Origin: Bacteroidota bacterium
GTDB lineage: Bacteria > Bacteroidota > Bacteroidia > Chitinophagales > Chitinophagaceae
Assembly: GCA_018266775.1 (NCBI GenBank)
Contig: JAFDZS010000008.1
Span: forward strand, 124,001 to 188,000
Reading direction: 5' to 3'
DNA length: 64,000 nucleotides
Shown: positions 16,387 to 25,519 of the stretch, in pieces
How the letters are laid out: the number at the start of each line of letters is the position of its first letter
Numbering within the stretch: the stretch's first letter is position 1
Position numbers and translations under genes: made by a program
Notes under the pieces: model-generated
Databases searched by the model: none
What the model saw: the letters and a program-made list of their open reading frames with translations, nothing else
Told to the model about the DNA's origin: nothing

Positions 16387-16839
16387 TTATTCATTGGTAG
16401 TGGTTTCAGGATAGCCATTCATCAACCCAAGGCGCATCATACGCTCTGAATGCTGCAAACGTTCAAATCCAAATTGTTCATATAGGCCATGTGCATCTTT
16501 AGTACCCAGCATCCAGCTTCTGAAGCCCTGCAGTTCCGGGTGTGCGAGTATAGTACTGATTAACCATTTGCCCAATCCTTTACCACGGCAGGCATCTGTT
16601 ATAAAAACATCGGCAAGATAACCGAATGTTGCTTTATCTGTAATTACTCTTGCAAAACCAACCTGTTCATGATTTTCTTTTTTATAGATGCCAAAACAAA
16701 ATGAACCATCAATTGCTTTTTGAACTACAGTTGCAGGAATATGCTTTGCCCAGTAACTTTCTTTATTGAGATATTGAAATACTGTATTGAAGTTGATATA
16801 ACTTTTATCAGTACTGATAAAAAAGGTTTCGTTATGCAT
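16387..16839 (-). CDS. GNAT family N-acetyltransferase
   Basis: This is a 150-residue single-domain GNAT enzyme. The acetyl-CoA loop is ACRGKGLGKWL, matching R/Q-x-x-G-x-G/A, and is preceded by the strand GYLADVFIT. The C-terminal YEQFGFERLQHSERMMRLG is the usual last strand and helix. The substrate is unknown. It leads a minus-strand series with yicC, gldH and the porG-like gene, 51 bases upstream of yicC. A terminator-like hairpin lies in its leader (16885-16926), so expression may be attenuated. Confidence 0.85.
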   Translation of the reverse strand: MHNETFFISTDKSYINFNTVFQYLNKESYWAKHIPATVVQKAIDGSFCFGIYKKENHEQVGFARVITDKATFGYLADVFITDACRGKGLGKWLISTILAHPELQGFRSWMLGTKDAHGLYEQFGFERLQHSERMMRLGLMNGYPETTTNE

Positions 16840-16884
16840 AACCCAAAATATGATTTAATGAATGCAGCATTGTAAAAGCAAAGT

Positions 16885-16926
16885 TCATAAAAATAATAAA
16901 GCCCGGCATTTTTAGAGCCAGGCTTT
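16885..16926 (-). terminator. Orphan terminator or attenuator upstream of the GNAT gene
   Basis: A 9-bp stem with one mismatch (AAAGCCTGG with CCGGGCTTT, 16918-16926 with 16898-16906) is followed on the minus strand by ATTATTTTTATG. No gene lies upstream on this strand before the divergent lpxD. It either ends an unannotated minus-strand RNA or acts as an attenuator in the GNAT leader. Confidence 0.55.
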
Positions 16927-17345
16927 GTTATATAGATGGGTTAGTAAGTACCGGGAAAAAAATTCCCTGCACAATATTAAAAAGAAATTTTGCTAACATA
17001 AAATTATTTCCAAAAAAATTTATTAACATTTTAATTCTGCCTGTGGATAATAGCAGCCTGTTTTTTATGATCTGTGCAGCATTTTTGTTTGCTTTTTTTA
17101 TAGCTGCAATGAATATTTTTTTTATTCAGCTAAAAAATGTGAACCGCTGAAAGCATTGATTTTACTATAGTTTCAGCCGGATCATAAATTTTCATTTCAG
17201 TGTATTTTATTTTTTTTTCTAAAGTACTTTAGCATTAACCGCTATGTTTTTAATGGTTGCATTTCTCCGCTTTTATGAAGCATTTTCTTTTAAAAATAAT
17301 TTCCGGAAATGAACCGGGAAAAGCTGTTTTTCATCTTTTAAAGCC
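16927..17345. other. AT-rich gap without a recognised gene
   Basis: About 420 bases with several runs of T or A and no reading frame longer than ~22 codons on either strand (for example one on the plus strand near 17244). It lies between the divergent GNAT gene and lpxD. It could hold the source of a small RNA ending at the orphan terminator, but I see no matching promoter. Confidence 0.4.
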
Positions 17346-17378
17346 TTTGCAGTATGAATGCAAAGCACATTACCTTTG
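17346..17378 (+). promoter_or_regulatory. Promoter of lpxD
   Basis: TTTG at 17346-17349, a 21-base spacer and TACCTTTG at 17371-17378 match the Bacteroidota sigma-A consensus at both boxes. The predicted transcript starts about 10 bases before the lpxD ATG. Confidence 0.7.
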
Positions 17379-17394
17379 CTGAAATTTTACAGTT

Positions 17395-18339
17395 ATGAAA
17401 TTCCCTTCGCCTGTTTCCCTGCAATGGATTGCTGATTTTACCGGTGCTGCTTTGTCAGGTAATACTGCTGCATCTGCAACAGGTATTAATGAGATACATA
17501 AAGTTGAAGAAGGAGATCTTGTTTTTGTTGATCATCCTAAATATTACGACAAGTGTATTAACAGTGCGGCAAGTTTTATTATCATCAATAAAGAAGCTGT
17601 AATTCCCGAAGGAAAAGCATTGTTGATTGTTGATAATCCTTTTGAAGCTTATTGTAAAATCGTGAATCATTTCAGGCCGTTTGAACCTGCTGCCACTGCT
17701 ATCAGCAACAGCGCCGTTATTGGTGAAGGCACATTTATTTATCCCACTGCTTTCATTGGTAATCATGTAACAATTGGCCGGCACTGTATTATTCATCCCA
17801 ACGCAGCCATCATGGATCATTGTGTTATTGGCGATAATGTAATTATACAGGCAGGAACAATAATCGGCAGCGATGCTTTTTATTACAACACCAAAAAAAA
17901 CCGTGACGTATGGTATAAAAAAATGCCCAGTTGCGGAAGAGTGGTGGTGGAAGATGATGTTGAGATTGGTGCCAATTGTACCATTGACCGCGGTGTAAGC
18001 CACGATACGGTAATTGGTAAAGGAACAAAATTTGACAACCTGATTCATATAGGTCATGATACGGTGATTGGCAGCAACTGTTTATTTGCCGGTAATGTGG
18101 TAGTGGGTGGTTGCAGTACTATTAAAAATGGTGTTACCGTTTGGGGCGGATGCATCATCAATAAAACTTTAACCATTGGTGAAAATGCAGTTTTGCTGGC
18201 AAGAACAAGTGCAGGCGGAGATCTTGAAGGTAATAAAACCTATTGGGGAACGCCTGCAAGGGAAGCAGGAATTGTACAACGGGAATTGATATGGATTAAA
18301 AGAATTCCGGAGTTGTGGAATAAAGTAATGAAGCAATAA
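17395..18339 (+). CDS. LpxD-type UDP-3-O-acylglucosamine N-acyltransferase
   Basis: This 314-residue protein has an N-terminal UDP-binding domain (EGDLVFVDHPKYYDKCINSA) and then a left-handed beta-helix of hexapeptide repeats (for example GEGTFIYPTAFIGNHVTIG). The catalytic His region is HIGHDTVIGSNCLFAG. LpxD adds the third acyl chain in lipid A synthesis. It stands alone, away from lpxA, lpxC and fabZ, with its own promoter. Many Bacteroidota carry such a second, solitary LpxD homologue, so its substrate may differ from the main enzyme. The stop is five bases from the convergent response-regulator gene. Confidence 0.85.
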   Translation: MKFPSPVSLQWIADFTGAALSGNTAASATGINEIHKVEEGDLVFVDHPKYYDKCINSAASFIIINKEAVIPEGKALLIVDNPFEAYCKIVNHFRPFEPAATAISNSAVIGEGTFIYPTAFIGNHVTIGRHCIIHPNAAIMDHCVIGDNVIIQAGTIIGSDAFYYNTKKNRDVWYKKMPSCGRVVVEDDVEIGANCTIDRGVSHDTVIGKGTKFDNLIHIGHDTVIGSNCLFAGNVVVGGCSTIKNGVTVWGGCIINKTLTIGENAVLLARTSAGGDLEGNKTYWGTPAREAGIVQRELIWIKRIPELWNKVMKQ

Positions 18340-18344
18340 GTTGT

Positions 18345-19109
18345 TTAATGTTGAAACTTTTCGAGGAACTGATCTCTTTTTCTTACCGCCACCGGTATCA
18401 TTGCCCCATCTTCCATCTCCACTTGCCCACCCCTGCCTTTATGGTATTTTTTTGCGAACGCCATATTGATGACAAAGGAATGGTGTATCCTGTAAAAAAT
18501 TTCTTCGGGTAGTAATTCTTCAAATTCTTTTAGTGAGCGGGATACCAATTGTTTTTTTCTTCCTTTAATATAGAGATAAGTATAACTGCCTGATGCTTCG
18601 ATGTACATTATTTTTACAATGTCTTCAAAATAAAAACCTTCTTCAGCAGGCAATCCTATTTTAGGAAAGTTTCCATTACTGCTTTGCAGGTTGTTAAGTA
18701 ATAAAGCAACTCTTGCACCGGTTGATTTTTCATCCAGTCTTTGTTTGGCCCGGGCTACTGCAGCTTTGAGTTCATTTATATTCACAGGCTTTAATAAATA
18801 ATCCAGCGCCGCATACCGGAATGCCCGGATGGCATAGTTGCTGAAAGCGGTTACAAAAATGACTTCAAATTGAACGGGTGATAATTTATCCAGCAGATCA
18901 AAGCCTGTTCCATAAGGCATTTCGATATCTAAAAATACAAGAGCGGGTTTCACCCTGTTGATTACCTCTATGCCGGAATTATAATCATCGGCAACAGCAG
19001 TTATTTCAATATCCGGGCAACATAATTTTAAAAGGCCGGTAAGTGTTACCACATTTCCCGGTTCATCATCAACAATTACGGTGCGTATTTTTTTATCTGC
19101 AGTGGTCAT
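18345..19109 (-). CDS. LytTR family response regulator
   Basis: This is a 254-residue protein. The receiver domain spans ~8-125 (acidic pocket VDDEP, phospho-acceptor Asp61 in LVFLDIEMP, signalling Lys in YLLKPVN), and the LytTR DNA-binding domain spans ~155-250 (KIMYIEASGSYTYLYIKG; FYRIHHSFVINM). LytTR regulators usually bind paired direct repeats in promoters. It overlaps the upstream kinase gene by four bases (ATGA), so the two are translated together. The target genes are not visible in the window. Confidence 0.93.
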   Translation of the reverse strand: MTTADKKIRTVIVDDEPGNVVTLTGLLKLCCPDIEITAVADDYNSGIEVINRVKPALVFLDIEMPYGTGFDLLDKLSPVQFEVIFVTAFSNYAIRAFRYAALDYLLKPVNINELKAAVARAKQRLDEKSTGARVALLLNNLQSSNGNFPKIGLPAEEGFYFEDIVKIMYIEASGSYTYLYIKGRKKQLVSRSLKEFEELLPEEIFYRIHHSFVINMAFAKKYHKGRGGQVEMEDGAMIPVAVRKRDQFLEKFQH

Positions 19110-22000
19110 ACTGGTATCTTCAGCTCTACTTCTGTACCGGCAGCTGCACCGTTTTCGTTAGTGAGGTCTTTTATAGTAACACTGATAGCGCTGTCACGCA
19201 TTTTATTGATCAGTTCAATACGCTTGGCCGTTAAGCCCATGCCTTTGGATTGGTATTCGATATGTGTTTTACTTTTCAATTCCGCTGCTCTTGCACGCCC
19301 CACTCCGTTGTCGCGTATACTAATGTGCAGTATCGATTTATCCAGTGTAAAATGAATAGCGATAAAGCCACTGGTATCTGCAATATATCTTATGCCATGG
19401 CGCAAACTGTTTTCAACATAAGGCTGCAGCAGCATAGCAGGTATCTCCACAAAATCGGCCTGAATATTTTGCCCCACTGTTATACTGAAACGGAATTTAT
19501 CTCCAAAACGCATTTGTTCCATCTCCAGGTAGCGGGTAAGGTATTGCACTTCTTCCGCTACTGAAATATTTTTTTCCTGTGAATTATCGAGTGTCTGCCT
19601 GATCAATGCTGCAAAACCGGTAAGATATTCATTTGCCTTTTCCGTATTATTGGTAACAATATACTGCTGTATTGCATTAAGGCAGTTAAAAATAAAATGC
19701 GGGTTCATTTGTGCCTGTAAAGCCTGTTGCTCCAGTTCGGCAAACTGTTTGTTCTGTTTGTTTTTTTCTTCTAAGTGCCGGCGTACAATTTTATTACGCC
19801 GGTTCAAAATAACTATAACCAATACAATTGCCAATGCACACATCAATATGTAAAACCATAAAGTTCTCCAGAAAGGTGCAGCAATACTAAAAGCTACGCT
19901 GATGGTTTTGCTCCGTACCCCATATTTATTTACGGCATATAATTCCAGTTCGTAATCTTCTGCCGGTAATGATTTATAGTCGAGGTAATTTTCGGTTGTG
20001 GTTTTCCAGTCTGCATCCAGCCCCGTTAATTTGTAGTGGTAAGTGATTTCTCCACCGGAGCGAAAAGAAATACCTGCATATTCAAATTTGATATTATTAT
20101 CCTGGTAAGAAAGATGAATGGCAGAGTCCATACTGATTTGCCTGCCGGATACGTGTATGGCTTCCAATTTCAGGTTGCACATGGAATGATCAGATATGCT
20201 GTTTTCTTTGAAGTAGGTTAAACCCGCAGGAGTACCCACCCAAACCAAACTGTCTTTTACCAATATGGCATTAATGGAATTGGAAGGTAAGCCATCGGTA
20301 CTGGCATATTTTATCACCGCATATTTTCCATAGCCAATATCAACTTTATTGATGCCTTTATCTGTTCCAACCCACAAGTTATAACCATCTATAAAAAGTG
20401 TTTTACAAATATTACTGCTGAGGCCAGTGGTATCATTTAATAACTTCACCACTTTATTATCCTTTATGCCAATAACTCCATTATCGCTGGTGGCAATCCA
20501 TAAAGTTCCATCTGCAGCGGCTTTGATATCGGTGATGCGGCGGGTTAATACTGGATGGAGATTGCCAAGGAATGTAGTGGTTTTATCCTCATGAATTTCG
20601 TAAAGGCCGTTTAATGTGCCTACATAATTATGTCTTTTATAACAAAATACTTTGGTACTCCGGTCTTTCCAAAGCGTATCAGTTATTGCCATATCAGCAA
20701 CCCGGATTTTGAACACATAAGTGGCCGTTCCTGCTAAAATATTTTCTGAATCAATTTTGTCGATTGATTTGATGGGATGAATATATTTAATGGAATATTT
20801 CCCACCTTCAAGTTTTGCCAGGAATTTGTCGAAGCCGAGAATGGTAATTTCTGAAGAGAACTTCTTAATACTGTAGAGCCTGTTCGCATCGGTTTGGCTG
20901 AGCAAACTGCTTTCAATTTTTTTATCGGAGTAAATTGGTTTAATAACAAAATTATTATCCACTGAAAAAACAATGCTTGTAAGTGCTCCGACAATTATTT
21001 CTTTTTTATCTGCTGCTAAGGAAAATACCTCGTCATTTGGGGCTTTACTGATATTTTTAAATGAAATGGTTTTAACGGTGGTTGAAGGTAATTTATATAC
21101 TCCATCGCCAAAAGTGGAGAACCACAAATTTTTTTCATCATCTTCTAAGGTGAATCCGACCCGTTTACCAACTAAAAAATGATACTTAGGGATACCTTGT
21201 ATCGAATCGATTTCCCAACAACCGTCAGTTGTACTTATATATTTTGCAAATGAGTAATTACCATTCGTCCTGACACTAAGCGGGTTCCCGGGAAATTTAA
21301 TACTATAGTGCCAGTGGTTAATTGAATCATATTTAATACGCACCCTGAAGGAATCGAGTTTGTTTTTATAATTTTCATCAATCTTAATGATGTCTGGTAC
21401 TATAGTTTTAGTCCATTTTAGCGAATCATTATCGAACTTCATTAACTCTGTATATTCATTTGTCATATACAATTTCCCTTTGATGGATTGTATTGAAGCA
21501 AAACGCAAATTTCTATTGTACAACTTATCGAAATTATACTCAATAATGCTGTCGTTAGCTGTTAAAATTACGCCCTTAAAATAAGTGGAAATTGCTACGA
21601 ATCCGTTGCTATCTTCAGCTATATTAGCTAGTGTTGCGTCTGGATTAATTTTTTTAACCAGCTCACTATTGAATTTATTATAAATCCTGTTCCTATAATA
21701 ATAACAAATATCTTTACTGAACGTCCCTATCCACACCCTCCCTTTACTATCCGCAAAAACTTTCAACACTTCATTATCCGGCAGCCCGTCTTTTACTGTA
21801 AAATTTTTAAAGTTGGTTCCGTCAAAACGGGTTAGGCCATTGTCTGTAGCAAACCACATATAGCCGTCTTTATCCTGGCACATGCTGTATACTGTAGATC
21901 CGGCCAAACCATCTTTGGTATCGTAATGCACATAATTAAAATCCTGGGAAAAAGCCAGTACAGGAAAAAAGAAAATAACGAAAAACAGCAGTAGTCTCAA
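19106..22000 (-). CDS. Propeller-sensing LytS-type histidine kinase
   Basis: This 964-residue membrane kinase has a signal peptide (LLLFFVIFFFPVLAFSQ). It then has two-component propeller repeats over ~25-650 (e.g. DKDGYMWFATDNGLTRFDG, DSKGRVWIGT, DGTLWIATSDNGVIG), a Y_Y_Y domain (~650-725) and one transmembrane segment (WFYILMCALAIVLVIVIL). The His_kinase domain contains QAQMNPHFIFNCLNAIQQYI, with the phospho-accepting His, and an HATPase lid (DNGVGRARAAEL) follows. The architecture resembles hybrid glycan sensors of Bacteroidota but the regulator is a separate gene. The start is a TTG at 22000; no upstream ATG is in frame. The signal sensed is unknown. Confidence 0.92.
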   Translation of the reverse strand: MRLLLFFVIFFFPVLAFSQDFNYVHYDTKDGLAGSTVYSMCQDKDGYMWFATDNGLTRFDGTNFKNFTVKDGLPDNEVLKVFADSKGRVWIGTFSKDICYYYRNRIYNKFNSELVKKINPDATLANIAEDSNGFVAISTYFKGVILTANDSIIEYNFDKLYNRNLRFASIQSIKGKLYMTNEYTELMKFDNDSLKWTKTIVPDIIKIDENYKNKLDSFRVRIKYDSINHWHYSIKFPGNPLSVRTNGNYSFAKYISTTDGCWEIDSIQGIPKYHFLVGKRVGFTLEDDEKNLWFSTFGDGVYKLPSTTVKTISFKNISKAPNDEVFSLAADKKEIIVGALTSIVFSVDNNFVIKPIYSDKKIESSLLSQTDANRLYSIKKFSSEITILGFDKFLAKLEGGKYSIKYIHPIKSIDKIDSENILAGTATYVFKIRVADMAITDTLWKDRSTKVFCYKRHNYVGTLNGLYEIHEDKTTTFLGNLHPVLTRRITDIKAAADGTLWIATSDNGVIGIKDNKVVKLLNDTTGLSSNICKTLFIDGYNLWVGTDKGINKVDIGYGKYAVIKYASTDGLPSNSINAILVKDSLVWVGTPAGLTYFKENSISDHSMCNLKLEAIHVSGRQISMDSAIHLSYQDNNIKFEYAGISFRSGGEITYHYKLTGLDADWKTTTENYLDYKSLPAEDYELELYAVNKYGVRSKTISVAFSIAAPFWRTLWFYILMCALAIVLVIVILNRRNKIVRRHLEEKNKQNKQFAELEQQALQAQMNPHFIFNCLNAIQQYIVTNNTEKANEYLTGFAALIRQTLDNSQEKNISVAEEVQYLTRYLEMEQMRFGDKFRFSITVGQNIQADFVEIPAMLLQPYVENSLRHGIRYIADTSGFIAIHFTLDKSILHISIRDNGVGRARAAELKSKTHIEYQSKGMGLTAKRIELINKMRDSAISVTIKDLTNENGAAAGTEVELKIPV

Positions 22001-22032
22001 AGCCTGGTTTTTTAGTGCAATGAATTTAGTAA

Positions 22033-22063
22033 TAAAAAAATCTCCCGGTGAAAAACCAGGAGA
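22033..22063 (-). terminator. Terminator of the pxp unit
   Basis: A 9-bp stem with one mismatch (22041-22049 with 22055-22063, TCTCCCGGT/ACCAGGAGA) is followed on the minus strand by TTTTTTT. It closes the unit that runs from pxpB. It lies within the leader of the kinase gene, 140 bases past the stop at 22204; nothing else was recognised in between. Confidence 0.75.
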
Positions 22064-22203
22064 AAATTAAGATAGTGTACGAACCAACCTTATTCAAGCA
22101 TAAAAAATTTGCATTCTTAAATGCTGAACAAATGACGCAAGATTCAGCGATATATCCGAATTTTTTTAATAAGTGTGTTGATTTGGGCAATAACTGTGCA
22201 ACA

Positions 22204-23301
22204 TCAGGGTGCCTGATAGTCGTAAGGCAGCATATCGCCCATTTTTTTCCAGCCCATGTACTGGTAAGTGGTTATATCTGTTTGTTCATAATAATAGCCA
22301 TTGGCTTCAATGATCAACGACTGGCCGGGTAAGAATGCTACCTGGCTCAATTGAAACCCTGCCGGGTCATCAGGGTTTGCAGTAAGATAAGCAGGCTCAG
22401 GTTTTGCTTTATTATAGATAATGGCAACGGTGTTCTGATTGGGCCATATTTCCACGGTTTGTGTACTGTCATCTTTTTTATAATTCAGGGCGCCATAAAA
22501 ATCTGGTAATCTAATTGCCGTGTCTTTATCATTATACTTCACCAGGAATTGTATTTCAAACCCTTCTTCCTTCAGCCGCTTATTGTAAATACTGCGCATA
22601 AAATGCAGCAGCGATCCTTTATATGCGTTGGCCCTGTTCTCTTCCCACTTTTTTTGCTGCAGCGAATCGGTGGTATGCATTTCTTCAAATAACGGATAAC
22701 CGGTGTACAGGCTTACCTGTGTGTTGTATTCATATGTAAATGAATCTACCGTGTATTTAATGTTATAACCGAGATAATTATTTTCAATTTCAACAGGATC
22801 GTTCGCCAATACCTTTAAGCGGTTTCTTTTTTTAGAAAAATAGAATTTCAGAGCCTCTTTATTTTTTATGGTGCAATGGCTGGCGCTTTCACTTTCACCA
22901 ATAAAATTTTGCAAAAAGAAACTGCCATATTTTTCCCACCCGTTTTTTACTTCATTACTGGAAGTAATCACCACATCTTCCAATGCCTTCTCCTTCACTT
23001 TCATTGCTGCATCAATATTTGCTGTTGCAGCATCAGTACTGCTGATGCGGTGGATATCAGTTTGATAACCTGTAAACGTAAACACCAGGTCGTAACCGCC
23101 GTTGGGTAATGTTAACCTGAAATTGCCTGCGGCATCAGTAGCTGTTCCTAATGTGGTGTTTTGTGCAAATACCGATGCACCCTGCAATGGCTGTTTGCTT
23201 ATGGCATCTGTTACTTTTCCGGTAACAGTAAAATAACCGCTTTGTGCATGTGCATGCAACAGTAAGCATACAGCAATGATAGCTAAAAAATATTTTTTCA
23301 T
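22204..23301 (-). CDS. Exported protein with carboxypeptidase-like regulatory domain
   Basis: This is a 365-residue protein with a signal peptide (FLAIIAVCLLLHAHAQ). It has a CarbopepD_reg_2 domain (~22-105: VTGKVTDAISKQPLQGASVF, DAAGNFRLTLPNGGYDLVF, FTGYQTDIHRI), followed by a ~255-residue region I do not recognise. In Bacteroidota the regulatory domain is found on outer-membrane receptors and exported proteins of unknown job. It is the last gene of the pxp unit, 27 bases after the SDR gene, followed by the terminator at 22033-22063. There is no TonB barrel and no T9SS tail. Confidence 0.75.
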   Translation of the reverse strand: MKKYFLAIIAVCLLLHAHAQSGYFTVTGKVTDAISKQPLQGASVFAQNTTLGTATDAAGNFRLTLPNGGYDLVFTFTGYQTDIHRISSTDAATANIDAAMKVKEKALEDVVITSSNEVKNGWEKYGSFFLQNFIGESESASHCTIKNKEALKFYFSKKRNRLKVLANDPVEIENNYLGYNIKYTVDSFTYEYNTQVSLYTGYPLFEEMHTTDSLQQKKWEENRANAYKGSLLHFMRSIYNKRLKEEGFEIQFLVKYNDKDTAIRLPDFYGALNYKKDDSTQTVEIWPNQNTVAIIYNKAKPEPAYLTANPDDPAGFQLSQVAFLPGQSLIIEANGYYYEQTDITTYQYMGWKKMGDMLPYDYQAP

Positions 23302-23328
23302 GAACTGGTGAATTAGTGTTTAATGTAA

Positions 23329-24303
23329 TTACAGGTGATGCTGCTGTTTCAACGCTGCACAGGTGTCGGCAATGGTTTCTTCCAGCGGGCGGTATTGAAA
23401 CCCCGGAAGAAATTTTTTGAGCTTGCTGTTATCAAATTGCACTTTTGCCATTGCTGTCCGCGCTGTTTCTTTTGTTACCAATGGTTCTTTACCGCTGAAC
23501 CAACTTTTCACTGCTTCCATCCGCCGCACCACCTGCGCAATCAATGGCGTTACTTTTTTATGCGGCGGTTTTTTATCAAAGGCTTTCGCCATTAATTCAA
23601 ACACTTCTTTAAATGTTTTTGTTTCGGCACTGAGAATAAAACGTTGACCGGTGATATCGCTTTCCATCAATTGTATCATAGCAGTTGCCACATCCCTTAC
23701 ATCAACAAAACCGGTTGTACCTTCTGTATACCAGGGAAATTCTTCATACACATTTTTAAACAGTTTGGAACTGCTGCTATTCCAGTCTCCTGCACCCAGT
23801 ATCACCACGGGGTTTACCATTACAGCATGTAATCCCTCACCAATACCACGCCAAACTTCCAGTTCTGCCAGGTATTTACTTTGCCCGTAATGGCTGTTAC
23901 TGGTTTCCTCTGTCCAGTTCATTAATTCAGTAATCGGTTCTTTTTCCCTTATCCTTCCCAATGCGGAAACAGAACTTACATGCACCATCTTTTTCACGCC
24001 TGCATCCAGTGCAGCGTTCACTACATTGGCCGTTCCCTCAATATTGATCTTAAACATTTCATACTTCCGCTTTGGGTTGAATGTAACAATTGCGGCACAA
24101 TGATAAACGGCTTCTATATCTTTCATCGCTTCTTCCAGCCCCACCACATCTAAAATATCACACTGAACCTGCTGCAGGTTTTCATTGTAGAAATTGGCCA
24201 ATGGGGTTTTGTTATACAGGGCCCTTACTTTTTTTCCCTGCGCAAGCAATTGTGTAATCAATTCCTTTCCCAATAAACCGGCGCCGCCTGTAACTAAAAT
24301 CAT
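23329..24303 (-). CDS. Extended SDR, NAD(P)-dependent epimerase/reductase
   Basis: This 324-residue protein starts MILVTGGAGLLGKELI, the glycine-rich nucleotide motif TGGxGxxG of extended SDRs. The catalytic Ser and YxxxK are in VHVSSVSALG and SHYGQSKYLAELE. It resembles the dihydroflavonol-4-reductase-like branch, whose members act on varied carbonyl substrates. The true substrate cannot be assigned. It lies 28 bases after the NRAMP-like gene and 27 bases before the CarbopepD_reg gene, all on the minus strand, so it is probably part of the pxp transcript. Confidence 0.87.
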   Translation of the reverse strand: MILVTGGAGLLGKELITQLLAQGKKVRALYNKTPLANFYNENLQQVQCDILDVVGLEEAMKDIEAVYHCAAIVTFNPKRKYEMFKINIEGTANVVNAALDAGVKKMVHVSSVSALGRIREKEPITELMNWTEETSNSHYGQSKYLAELEVWRGIGEGLHAVMVNPVVILGAGDWNSSSSKLFKNVYEEFPWYTEGTTGFVDVRDVATAMIQLMESDITGQRFILSAETKTFKEVFELMAKAFDKKPPHKKVTPLIAQVVRRMEAVKSWFSGKEPLVTKETARTAMAKVQFDNSKLKKFLPGFQYRPLEETIADTCAALKQQHHL

Positions 24304-24331
24304 GTTGTAATATTAGAAGTCAAAAATACTC

Positions 24332-25519
24332 TTAAAATTGTTTCATAAAATCAATGACCGCTTTTATGCTCATCCAAGTCATTGCCAACACTACCAGCCA
24401 GCCTGCTATACTCATCCACAAGGGATGTCGATACGTTGTGGTAATATTCTTTTTATATGCAGCAAGCAAAATGATAGATAATGCCACTGGTAAAATCAGC
24501 CCATTAACTGCACCACCAAATACCAGCAGCGACACCGGTTTACCCACCACAATAAAAATGATGGTGGAGAGCAAAATAAAACCAATGATGTACCATTTAC
24601 TATTTTGCGCTGCGTATGTGTTAACCGTTTTTAAAAAACTAACTGTTGTAAATGCTGAACCTACTACAGATGTGATGGCGGCACTCCAGAATATCAATCC
24701 AAATAAACGATACCCCCAGTTACCGGCCACCGTTTGAAAGATTGTTGCAGCAGGATTGGATGCATCTAATTGTACATGATGAGAAACTACACCCAATGCT
24801 GCCAAAAATAAAATGCACCGCATTACAGAAGCAATGATGATACCCGTTACCGAACTGCTGGAAATTTTTGGCAACGCAGGTTCACCTGAAATACCGGCAT
24901 CGAGCAAACGGTGAATACCTGAAAAACTGATATAACCGCCCACTGTGCCACCCACCACCGTAAGAATGATGGTTTCATTGATTTGTTTGGGCAGAATGGT
25001 TTGCTGCAACGCATCTGCCAATGGTGGGTGCGACTGGAATGCGATGTACAATGTTAAACCAATCATTATAAAGCCCAATATTTTTGCAAACCGGTCCATT
25101 GCTTTGCCGGCTTCTTTCACCCAAAAAATAAACATTGCAATTGCACAGCTGATGATTGCTCCGGCAGTAACACTGCAACCGGTTAATACGTGTAAACCCA
25201 GGCCTGCACCGGCAACATTCGCAATATTAAATGCCAGCGAACCAATGGTAATTAATACCGTTAACAGCATGCCCGCGCCGGGAAATACTTTATTGGCAAT
25301 ATCCGGTGCATACAATTTTGTTACACCGATGATACGCCAGATGTTAAGCTGCACGCCAATATCCAGCAATAAAGAAATTAAAATCACAAAACCAAATGCT
25401 GCCTGCAACTGATCAGTAAACTTAGTGGTTTGTGTAATGAAGCCCGGTCCAATGGCAGATGTGGCCATTAAAAATGCAGCCCCTAAAAATGCGCCTGAAT
25501 ATTTTGTTGCGGTTTTCAA
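24332..25519 (-). CDS. NRAMP-related transporter, YcsG-like
   Basis: This 395-residue protein has about 11 hydrophobic segments and the overall layout of NRAMP carriers. The first segment reads ATSAIGPGFITQTTKF, whereas metal-carrying NRAMPs have DPGN at the unwound part. The MPH motif of segment 6 is also not seen, where VGGYISFSGIHRLL stands. It is therefore unlikely to be a normal Mn/Fe importer. In Bacillus subtilis the NRAMP-like ycsG sits in the ycsF-kipI-kipA operon, the same context as here: it overlaps pxpA by four bases. I infer a carrier for the 5-oxoprolinase substrate or a related solute. Confidence 0.8.
   Translation of the reverse strand: MKTATKYSGAFLGAAFLMATSAIGPGFITQTTKFTDQLQAAFGFVILISLLLDIGVQLNIWRIIGVTKLYAPDIANKVFPGAGMLLTVLITIGSLAFNIANVAGAGLGLHVLTGCSVTAGAIISCAIAMFIFWVKEAGKAMDRFAKILGFIMIGLTLYIAFQSHPPLADALQQTILPKQINETIILTVVGGTVGGYISFSGIHRLLDAGISGEPALPKISSSSVTGIIIASVMRCILFLAALGVVSHHVQLDASNPAATIFQTVAGNWGYRLFGLIFWSAAITSVVGSAFTTVSFLKTVNTYAAQNSKWYIIGFILLSTIIFIVVGKPVSLLVFGGAVNGLILPVALSIILLAAYKKNITTTYRHPLWMSIAGWLVVLAMTWMSIKAVIDFMKQF

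Noticed and set aside
17244-17312. A 22-codon frame in the AT-rich gap
   Set aside because: Too short, AT-biased and without any promoter or family resemblance.
22048-22332. A 94-codon plus-strand frame
   Set aside because: It lies across a terminator hairpin and the 3' end of the CarbopepD_reg gene and resembles no known protein.
24332-25519. Assignment as a manganese importer MntH
   Set aside because: The DPGN and MPH ligand motifs are missing and the gene sits in a 5-oxoprolinase unit, so a YcsG-like role fits better.
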